NCBI RefSeq assembly: GCF_044547355.1
Contig: NZ_JBIUAG010000012.1
Location: 1 to 64,000, forward strand
Origin: Kutzneria sp044547355
Lineage (GTDB): Bacteria > Actinomycetota > Actinomycetes > Mycobacteriales > Pseudonocardiaceae
DNA: 64,000 nt
Direction: 5' to 3'
Positions 33,212-39,777 of the stretch are shown here, in pieces. Both the position numbers and the translations under genes were made by a program. How positions within the stretch are numbered: the stretch's first letter is position 1; each line of letters begins with the position of its first letter. The notes beneath the pieces are model-generated. The model searched no databases. It was not told the DNA's origin and saw only the letters and a list, made by a program, of their open reading frames with translations.

Positions 33212-33985
33212 ATGGGCGGCTTCCACAGCGGTGAACTGGCCGTGCAGGAACGAGCCGGCGTGCGGCTGCTGGCCCAGCGGCTCAGCCCCATGCTCGCCCC
33301 GCCCGACCTCTCCGGCGGGGCCGGCCGGTTCTTGGCCGGGCGGGACCTGGCCGTCATCACCGCTCGCGGCCGGGACGGTCTACTGTGGACGTCTCCCCTG
33401 GTCGCCCGGCCCGGCTTCCTCGCCGGCCACAACGCCTCGCTGCATGTGAACGCCGTGCCCCACAAGGGAGATCCCCTGCACGACCTGCCCTCCGGGCAGC
33501 CGATCGGCATGGTCGCCATCGACTTCGCCGCCCGGCGGCGGATGCGCGTCAACGGGCTGCTCACCCGCGTCGACGGAGGGCTGCACATCGAGGTCGAGCA
33601 GGCGTACGGCAACTGCCCCCAGTACATCAACCCCGCGCACCGCTTCCCCGCCGTGCCGCCACCTTCGCTGGCCAACCGCTCCGCGCTCATCACCGGCGCC
33701 GACACCTTCTTCCTCGGCACCATCCATCCCCAGCGCGGCGCCGACGCCTCCCACCGCGGCGGCCCCGCCGGCTTCGTCCACCTCGACGGCGACGACCTGT
33801 GGTGGGACGACTTCCCCGGCAACAACATGTTCAACAGCCTCGGCAACATCGCCGTCACCGGCGACACCGCCCTGCTCTTCCTCGACTTCGACACCGGCGC
33901 CCGGCTCCACCTGTCCGGCACCTCCCGCATCGAGTGGACCGGCACCGACCGCCGCGTCCGCTTCACCACCGTCGCCCGGGCGTAA
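33212..33985 (+). CDS. Pyridoxamine 5'-phosphate oxidase-like flavin-binding protein
   Basis: A 257-aa protein with the split-barrel fold of PNPOx-like proteins: AVITARGRDGLLWTSPLVARPGFL, then IGMVAIDFAARRRMRVNGLLTRV (the family's flavin-phosphate-binding region), and a second barrel half with GGPAGFVHLDGDDLWWDDFPGNNMFNSLGNI. Family members often bind FMN, FAD or F420 and reduce small molecules. GGGGGAC precedes GTG 33209/ATG 33212. It stands alone on the + strand, 69 bp after the monooxygenase, and might supply or use its flavin. Confidence 0.82.
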   Translation: MGGFHSGELAVQERAGVRLLAQRLSPMLAPPDLSGGAGRFLAGRDLAVITARGRDGLLWTSPLVARPGFLAGHNASLHVNAVPHKGDPLHDLPSGQPIGMVAIDFAARRRMRVNGLLTRVDGGLHIEVEQAYGNCPQYINPAHRFPAVPPPSLANRSALITGADTFFLGTIHPQRGADASHRGGPAGFVHLDGDDLWWDDFPGNNMFNSLGNIAVTGDTALLFLDFDTGARLHLSGTSRIEWTGTDRRVRFTTVARA

Positions 33986-34231
33986 CCGCACAGCAGCGCG
34001 GAACGGTCCGGTCTTCACGCCCGCACTGGCACAGCGCTGGACGGGCAATGGCCTATCGAGGCACTGTTGGGGCAAGCTTCGCCCAATGGCGCTTCCTTTG
34101 GCGTGGAACTCCGCGTTGCGCAGGAGGCTTGCCCCCTGAGCCACCCCCCATTGCCCACCCAACCCAAGGGGGCGTCCCCCGCTGCCAGTCTATCGAGAGT
34201 GGACCGGCGCCAACCTGAGCCAAGATCCACA

Positions 34232-34258
34232 TGTGGACAACTCACGGCCTGTGGACAA
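34232..34258. promoter_or_regulatory. Two DnaA-box sequences
   Basis: TGTGGACAA at 34232-34240 and 34250-34258, same orientation, 18 bp apart; the reverse complement TTGTCCACA is the DnaA-box consensus of Streptomyces-type high-GC actinobacteria. The rest of 33986-34274 holds a larger inverted repeat (GGGGCAAGC near 34071 and GCTTGCCCC near 34128) and no gene. There is no dnaA/dnaN nearby, so this is not oriC. Confidence 0.5.
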
Positions 34259-34274
34259 TAGCGGGTTCCGCAGG

Positions 34275-34787
34275 TCAGCCCATGCTCTTCTGGCCGTCGA
34301 TGGTCTCGCGGATGATGTCGGCGTGGCCGGCGTGCTGGGCGGTCTCGGCGATGATGTGCATCAGGACGCGGCGGATGGACCAGCTGCTGTTGGGCGGGAA
34401 CCAGGGGGCGACGGGCAGGGGCCGGCTCTGGTTGAGGTCGACGCCGGAGGTGAGCAGCTCGTCGGTGCGGCGGGAAACGGCCTCGTAGTCGGCGAGCACG
34501 GCTTCGAGGGTCTCGCCGGGCAGCATGCGGAAGCTGTTGAGGTGCCCCTCGATGTCGGTGCCGGAGTGGGCGTCGGGGCCGTGCTGGATGAAGTCGTACC
34601 AGCCCTGCTCGGCCCGAGTGACGTGCTTGATGAGACCGCCGAGGCAGAGCTGGCTGGCGGTGGGGGTGAGCGCGGCCTGCTCGTCGGTGAGGCCCTGGAC
34701 GGTGTAGCGCAGGAAGAAGCGGTGCTTGCCCAGCGCCTCCAGCAGCTCGGCGTGCTCGCCGGTCAGCGTCTGCTCGGTGGTGGTCAT
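34275..34787 (-). CDS. DinB-family (DUF664) protein
   Basis: A 170-aa four-helix-bundle protein of the DinB superfamily. The metal-site histidines are visible in LIKHVTRAEQGW and HIIAETAQHAGHADIIRE, the last being the family signature near the C-terminus. In actinobacteria such proteins include mycothiol-dependent transferases, so a mycothiol-linked detoxification role is possible. GAGGGG precedes the ATG at 34787. It lies downstream of the leftward flavin monooxygenase. Confidence 0.88.
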   Translation of the reverse strand: MTTTEQTLTGEHAELLEALGKHRFFLRYTVQGLTDEQAALTPTASQLCLGGLIKHVTRAEQGWYDFIQHGPDAHSGTDIEGHLNSFRMLPGETLEAVLADYEAVSRRTDELLTSGVDLNQSRPLPVAPWFPPNSSWSIRRVLMHIIAETAQHAGHADIIRETIDGQKSMG

Positions 34788-34829
34788 CGTGAGCCCCTCT
34801 CGTGGTGGTTTTCCCGGTTGAGAACCACG

Positions 34830-36065
34830 CTAGAGGCCATTGCGGACAGGTTCCGTCCTTGATTCCGGACGACTTTGGCAGTCGGGCAGATCGATGGCGT
34901 TGGACACGTCGCGGATCTCGGCGCGGACCTTGTCCATGATCTTGGCGGTGCCGGGCAGGTAGGGCATCAGCCGCATCATGAGGGTGGTGAGCCAGAGGGT
35001 GAGCCGCGAGCCGGACACCATGCGCTTGATGTTGCTGGACAGCTTCTGGTTGACGGTGACGAAGTGCCGCATTCGTTGCTCGTACGCAGCGAAGGCGGCC
35101 TTGTGGTCGCCCCCGGCGGCGGCGAGTTCGCCGGCGAGCACGTAGGCGCCGACGAGGGCGAGACTGGTGCCCTGGCCGGACGCGGGCGACGGGCAGTAGG
35201 CGGCGTCGCCGACCAGGGCGACCCGGCCGGCGGACCAGGACTCCATCTCCACGACGCTCAGGCTGTCGAAGTAGAAGTCGGGGGCGGCGGGCATGGCATC
35301 GAGCAGTTGGGGCGCGATCCAGCCGTGCGGGGCAAAGACCTCGGCCAGAATCTGTTGCTGGCGGGCGGTGTCGCGCCGTTCGTAGGCCGACTCGGGCGAC
35401 ACGAACAGGAACGAGGCCTTGGCCGCGGTGTCCTGCCTGGTGCTGTAGACGTTGAGGGAACGGCCCTTCTCGCCCTGGATGGTCTCCCAGCGGTCCAGCC
35501 CGAGCAGGTTGGGCACGCTGAAGATGGCGATGTGGTGGCCCAGTGAGCGCAGAAAGCGCTCTTCCGGCCCGAAGGCCAGCGCCCGCACCACGGAGTGCAG
35601 ACCATCGGCGCCGATCACGAGGTCGAACCGCCGCGGCAGGGATCGTTCGAAGGTGACGGCGACGCCGTGCTCGTCCTCGGTCAGCGACGTGATCGAGTCG
35701 CCGTAGCGGTATTCGACGCCCTCGGTGGCACCGAGCAGGATGCGGGCCAGGTCGCCGCGCAGCACCTCGACGTCGGTGGGCTCGCGGAAGCCGACGGTGT
35801 CGGCGTCCATCTCCACGACTGTTCGGCCACGGCGGTCGAGGAACGCGCCGCCGCGCATGTCGGTGTGGTGCAGGCGGACCTCGTCGGCGATGCCCATCCG
35901 GTCGAGCACCTCCATGGCGCGGCCGCGGACGTCGATCTTGTAGCCGCCGGTGCGCGGCTCAGGAGAGCGCTCTACGACGGTCACGGTGTAGCCGTGTTCA
36001 CGCAGCCAGTAGGCGAGGGCCGGGCCGGCGATGCTGGCCCCGGAGACCAGGATGCTCTTCGTCAT
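34830..36065 (-). CDS. FAD-dependent monooxygenase (UbiH-like)
   Basis: A 411-aa flavoprotein hydroxylase. FAD-binding start: SILVSGASIAGPALAYWLREHGYTVTVVERSP (the glycine pattern is GxSxxGP, usual in this subgroup). Ribityl-binding: FDLVIGADGLHSVVRALAFG. Second FAD motif: RVALVGDAAYCPSPASGQGTSLALVGAYVLAGEL. Similar enzymes tailor aromatic natural products or inactivate antibiotics. Only 24 bp separate it from the large regulator gene upstream, and a 17-bp palindrome fills that gap, so it may be both operon partner and target of the regulator. Confidence 0.9.
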   Translation of the reverse strand: MTKSILVSGASIAGPALAYWLREHGYTVTVVERSPEPRTGGYKIDVRGRAMEVLDRMGIADEVRLHHTDMRGGAFLDRRGRTVVEMDADTVGFREPTDVEVLRGDLARILLGATEGVEYRYGDSITSLTEDEHGVAVTFERSLPRRFDLVIGADGLHSVVRALAFGPEERFLRSLGHHIAIFSVPNLLGLDRWETIQGEKGRSLNVYSTRQDTAAKASFLFVSPESAYERRDTARQQQILAEVFAPHGWIAPQLLDAMPAAPDFYFDSLSVVEMESWSAGRVALVGDAAYCPSPASGQGTSLALVGAYVLAGELAAAGGDHKAAFAAYEQRMRHFVTVNQKLSSNIKRMVSGSRLTLWLTTLMMRLMPYLPGTAKIMDKVRAEIRDVSNAIDLPDCQSRPESRTEPVRNGL

Positions 36066-36082
36066 GCCGCAGACTCTGCGGC
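36066..36082. promoter_or_regulatory. 17-bp perfect palindrome before the flavin monooxygenase
   Basis: GCCGCAGA-C-TCTGCGGC occupies the gap between the regulator's stop and the monooxygenase ATG (36065). It touches the start codon, so as RNA it would hide the translation start, and as DNA it could be an operator. Confidence 0.45.
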
Positions 36083-36089
36083 GGCCGGC

Positions 36090-38867
36090 TCACCAGTCGC
36101 TCACGAAGCGCTCACGGAGCCGGTGAAGCGTTTGCTCCCAGGTCAGGCCGCCGCCGGACAGTCCCTGCTCGGCGGTGGCCACCATGGGCAGGTTCTGCCT
36201 GGCCAGCGCCTCGTCACGGGCCCGCTCGTAGTGCTCACGGGCCCGATCGGCATAGCCCTGGGCGGCGGCGACGGCGCCGAGCCCGCACAGGATCCGACCC
36301 CGGATCTCGGTGGCGACGATCGACCCCGACGGGCACTCGGAGAGCGCTCTCTCATGGAGTTGACGGGCCGTGTCCAGGTCGCCGGCCAGCCGGGCGATCT
36401 CGCCCAGGCCCCGGTGCGCCGAGGCCGTCGTCGGCACGATGCCCAGCCCCGCCACCCGCTCGTAGATGGCCCGCGCGGCCGCCACTTCGCCCAGCCGCAC
36501 GAGGTTGTCGGCCCGGCGGCACTGCAATTCGGCCGCGTCCTCGGCGTCCCCGAGTTGGCCGATCACCTCGATCGCCTCGTCCACCAAAGACAGCGCGGTC
36601 GCCGGATCTCCTTCCAGGGCGGCGATTCCGGCGAGCAGGTCGACCGTGTTGGCGATACCCCACCGATCCCCCACCGCACGGAACAACGCGCATGCCCGCT
36701 CGAAGGCGGCCCGTGAGACGTCGAGCTGACCGTGATAGAGGGTCCGCAGCCCCTCGCCCGTCTGCACGAACGCGCGGGACCACTGGTCGTCACCGAACAT
36801 CTCCAAGGCGAGTGCGTCGGCCGTACCGATCAGGGCCCACAGCATCAGCAGGTACGGGAAGCGCAGCGTCCGGCCCAGCTCACGAAGCACGGTCGCGACC
36901 TGGTCGAGGTGCATGTTGGCGCTGATCGCGCAGAGCGCGTACTCCTCGCCGAGACCAGCGGGAGAGCGCTCTCCCAGATTGATCATCAGCTCGGTGATCA
37001 ATGGGATCGACTCGCTGCGCAGGCCTCGGAGGTAGAGATACCAAGTGGTGTTCGCGGCCAGCCGGAGAGCGCTCTCCGAGTCCGCCCCGACGGCCCAGCG
37101 CAGGGACGCCATCAGGTTGGCGTGCTCGGCAGTGAGCCGGTCCATCCACTCCAGCTGCTCGCCCGTGCGAAGCCGGGGCTCGGCTTCCTCGGCCAGGCGG
37201 AGGAAGTACTCGGCGTGCCGGCGGCGCGCCCGCTCGCTCTCCTCGCCGAGTTGGTCGGAGCAGAACGCACGGACCGTCTCCAGCATCCGATACCGGCCGT
37301 CGTTGACCTCGACCAGCGACTTGTCGACCAAGCTGGCCAACACGTCGGCGGACCGGCCGCACACCTCCTCAGCGGCGGAAAGCGTTGCCCCGCCGGCAAA
37401 TACCGACAGACGGCGGGCCATCGCACGCTCGTCGTCGTCGAGCAGGTCCCAGCTCCAGGCCACCACCGCACGCAGCGTCTGGTGCCGAGGCTCGGCCGTG
37501 CGATCACCGTGCGAGAGCCGCCCCAGCCGGGCCCGCACCTCGTCCAGTTCGAACGACCGGAGCCGCGCGGCCGCGAGTTCGATGCCGAGCGGCAGCCCGT
37601 CGACCGCTGCGCAGATCTGGCCGACGACCTCGGCGTCGAGCCGGTAGCCCGGACGGACCGCGTGCGCGCGTTCCTCGAACAGCCGGATCGTGTCCGGGGC
37701 GGCCAGCGGTGGCAGCGGGCAGAGCAATTCACCCGTCAGGCCAAGGGTTTCACGGCTCGTCGCCAGGATCCTCAGTCCCGGGCAGGACGCCAGCAGCCGC
37801 CGCGCCAGCCGGGCCGCGCCGTCGATCACGTGCTCGCAGTTGTCCAGCACCAGCAGCAGATCCCGATCGGCCAGCCCGGCGATCAGACGGGTCACCGGAT
37901 CCGGCGCATCGCCACCGGCGAACAGCCCGCCGTCACGCAACCCGAGCGCCCCGATCACCGCCTGCGGCACCTGCGCGGAATCACCGAGTTCGGCCAGCTC
38001 GACGAAGCACACCTCGTTCACCCGTCGGGCGGACTCGATGGCCAGACGGGTTTTGCCGGCGCCGCCGGGGCCGGTGATCGTGACCAGCCGGGCGGCCCGC
38101 AGTGCATCGCCAACCCGGCGGATTTCCTTGTCCCGTCCGATAAAACTGCTCAGCTGGGCCGGCACCGGACGTACCGGATTGGCGCCGCGCAGCACAGCCA
38201 GGTGGGCGTCGGCGAGCGCGGCCGACGGGTCGGCGCCGAACTCGTCGGCCAGTGTTCGGCGAGCGTCGTCGAAGCTGGCCAGTGCCTCGGCCTGACGGCC
38301 GTCCGCCGCCAGGGCCCGCATCAGCTGACCACGAAGGCGTTCGCGATAAGGGTGATCCGCCGTGAGCTGCCGCAGTTCGGCCGCATCGGACTGGCCGGTC
38401 GCCAGGTCCGCCTCGATGCGGTCCTCCAGCGCCGACAGCCGAAGGTCGTCCAGTCGCACGGAAGGCGCCGGCCCCCGCCACAACGCCAACGCCTCGCTGA
38501 GCACCTTGCGCGCGTTGGCGTGGTCGCCGAGGGCCAGCAGTTGCCGCCCCTCCAGGGCCAGGCGCTCGAACCGGTGGGCGTCGACCTCGTCGGGTTCGAT
38601 GGCCAGGACGTAGCCGAGGGGATGCCGGGTCACGCTTCCGGCCGGCAGCAGCGACCGGATCCGCGACACCTGTGACTGCAACGCGTGCTGGGCGTTGGCC
38701 GGCGGTTCGTCCCCGTATACGGCGTCGACCAGGTCCTCGAACGGAACCGGCCGCCCGACGCTGAGCGCCAGGGCTGCCAGCAGCGCGCGCGGACGCGGGC
38801 CGCCGAGGCTCACCGCCGTCCCGTCCGGCCCCCACAGCTCGACCGCGCCGAGCACCCCGATCCGCAC
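36090..38867 (-). CDS. AfsR/SARP-type transcriptional regulator with BTAD, NTPase and TPR domains
   Basis: A 925-aa regulator. Residues 1-90: OmpR-like winged helix (GAVELWGPDGTAVSLGGPRPRALLAAL). Residues 95-230: bacterial transcription activation domain (RFERLALEGRQLLALGDHANARKVLSEAL). Residues 240-520: STAND-type NTPase with Walker A GPGGAGKT (266-273), Walker B LLLVLDNCE (337-345) and ILATSRE. The rest is TPR-like (GDLDTARQLHERALSE; EHYERARDEALARQ). Start at GTG 38867, the beginning of the winged helix. Such proteins activate antibiotic or secondary-metabolite genes. The flavin monooxygenase downstream is the nearest candidate target; no larger cluster is adjacent. Confidence 0.92.
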   Translation of the reverse strand: MRIGVLGAVELWGPDGTAVSLGGPRPRALLAALALSVGRPVPFEDLVDAVYGDEPPANAQHALQSQVSRIRSLLPAGSVTRHPLGYVLAIEPDEVDAHRFERLALEGRQLLALGDHANARKVLSEALALWRGPAPSVRLDDLRLSALEDRIEADLATGQSDAAELRQLTADHPYRERLRGQLMRALAADGRQAEALASFDDARRTLADEFGADPSAALADAHLAVLRGANPVRPVPAQLSSFIGRDKEIRRVGDALRAARLVTITGPGGAGKTRLAIESARRVNEVCFVELAELGDSAQVPQAVIGALGLRDGGLFAGGDAPDPVTRLIAGLADRDLLLVLDNCEHVIDGAARLARRLLASCPGLRILATSRETLGLTGELLCPLPPLAAPDTIRLFEERAHAVRPGYRLDAEVVGQICAAVDGLPLGIELAAARLRSFELDEVRARLGRLSHGDRTAEPRHQTLRAVVAWSWDLLDDDERAMARRLSVFAGGATLSAAEEVCGRSADVLASLVDKSLVEVNDGRYRMLETVRAFCSDQLGEESERARRRHAEYFLRLAEEAEPRLRTGEQLEWMDRLTAEHANLMASLRWAVGADSESALRLAANTTWYLYLRGLRSESIPLITELMINLGERSPAGLGEEYALCAISANMHLDQVATVLRELGRTLRFPYLLMLWALIGTADALALEMFGDDQWSRAFVQTGEGLRTLYHGQLDVSRAAFERACALFRAVGDRWGIANTVDLLAGIAALEGDPATALSLVDEAIEVIGQLGDAEDAAELQCRRADNLVRLGEVAAARAIYERVAGLGIVPTTASAHRGLGEIARLAGDLDTARQLHERALSECPSGSIVATEIRGRILCGLGAVAAAQGYADRAREHYERARDEALARQNLPMVATAEQGLSGGGLTWEQTLHRLRERFVSDW

Positions 38868-38884
38868 CGGGACATTCTGCTTGC

Positions 38885-39078
38885 TCAGGACGTCGGCCGC
38901 GGCCGGAATCCCTCGATGACCAGGGTCAGCAGATTCCCGGCGGGGCTTGGTCGCTCGACTCGGTGACCATGGCGTTGGCCAGGGTGAGCAGGTCGTCGAG
39001 CCCGAGGTCGACACGGACGACGCCGGCCCGCTGCGCGTCCTGGAGCAGGGCCGTGGCGACCTCACCCCGTTTACCGTA
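38885..39078 (-). pseudogene. Remnant of a TetR-family regulator (C-terminal end, frameshifted)
   Basis: On the - strand, YGKRGEVATALLQDAQRAGV and VRVDLGLDDLLTLANAMVTE match the C-terminal domain of TetR regulators. After SSDQAPPG the frame is lost; one base away it continues as NLLTLVIEGFRPRPTS and a stop at 38885. The DNA-binding N-terminus is missing. It is therefore a decayed gene, or one base was lost in sequencing on top of a real truncation. Confidence 0.6.
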
Positions 39079-39080
39079 CT

Positions 39081-39114
39081 CGTCGGAAACCGGGGAACTC
39101 CCCGCTTTCCGACG
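39081..39114. promoter_or_regulatory. 34-bp near-perfect palindrome upstream of the EthD gene
   Basis: CGTCGGAAACCGGGGAA on the left and CTCCCCGCTTTCCGACG on the right; the arms pair except at one or two positions. It lies exactly between the TetR remnant and the EthD-like gene and fits the operator of the lost TetR, now possibly without its repressor. Confidence 0.5.
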
Positions 39115-39132
39115 ATGAGGAGGCGATCCCCC

Positions 39133-39489
39133 GTGTACAAGAAGCTCTCGTTCCTCCGGAAGCGCGCCGACCTGGCCACCGAGGACTTCATCGACTACTA
39201 CGAGAACCACCACGTCCCGCTGATCCTCAGCCTCGCGCCGCGACCGGACGTCTACAAGCGGCACTACGTGGTGCGCGGCGACTCCCTCAACATCCGGGAG
39301 GACGAGATCGACTTCGACGTGATGACCGAGATCGCCTTCCCCGACCGCGCCGCCTTCGACGCCTGGCTCGCCGCCCTGGCCACCGCCGGCACTCTCGTCC
39401 CCGACGACGAGGCGCGGTTCCTCGACCGCTCCTACCTCCGGTCCTTCGCCAACGATGAGCGGGTGACCGTGGACAACAGCCGGCCGTGA
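39133..39489 (+). CDS. EthD-domain protein
   Basis: A 118-aa dimeric alpha-beta barrel protein of the EthD family. KLSFLRKRADLATEDFIDYYENHHVPLILSLAP is the family pattern (F.yYenhHvPl). EthD-like proteins serve in ether degradation or polyketide-type ring chemistry, often as small cyclases or heme/acceptor proteins. GTG 39133 lies 10 bases after AGGAGG; ATG 39115 is also in frame but sits inside the palindrome. It is preceded by an orphaned operator. Confidence 0.78.
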   Translation: MYKKLSFLRKRADLATEDFIDYYENHHVPLILSLAPRPDVYKRHYVVRGDSLNIREDEIDFDVMTEIAFPDRAAFDAWLAALATAGTLVPDDEARFLDRSYLRSFANDERVTVDNSRP

Positions 39490-39563
39490 CGTGGCAGGGC
39501 GAGGCTTTGCGGAAGACGATTGGCAGATAACAGCGGGAGCGGTGAGGAAGGCGTCAGCGAGGG

Positions 39564-39767
39564 GTGGGGCGGAAGTTGTTGCAGGGGCTGATCGATCAGC
39601 TGCCGGAGGATGCGGAGCGGCTGTGGATCGAGCACTTCGCGGCGAACGAGCGGGCGGGGGCGTTCTATGAGCGGGAAGGGTATGGGGTGGAAAGGATCGA
39701 GCCGAGTCCCGACGGGGACCCGGCTCGATCGGTGGTGTGGCGGGTGCGCCGGCTGAAGCCGGCCTAG
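39564..39767 (+). pseudogene. C-terminal fragment of a GNAT acetyltransferase
   Basis: About 67 codons: RKLLQGLIDQLPEDAERLWI, EHFAANERAGAFYEREGYGV and a short tail. This is the second half of a GNAT fold (the helix after the acetyl-CoA loop and the AxxFYxxxGF segment). The N-terminal half and most of the acetyl-CoA loop are absent from the preceding 75 bp, so the gene is truncated. Confidence 0.6.
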
Positions 39768-39777
39768 TCAGTCGCGG

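Noticed and set aside
34226..34260. Chromosomal origin of replication
   Set aside because: Only two DnaA boxes and no dnaA, dnaN or AT-rich unwinding region nearby.
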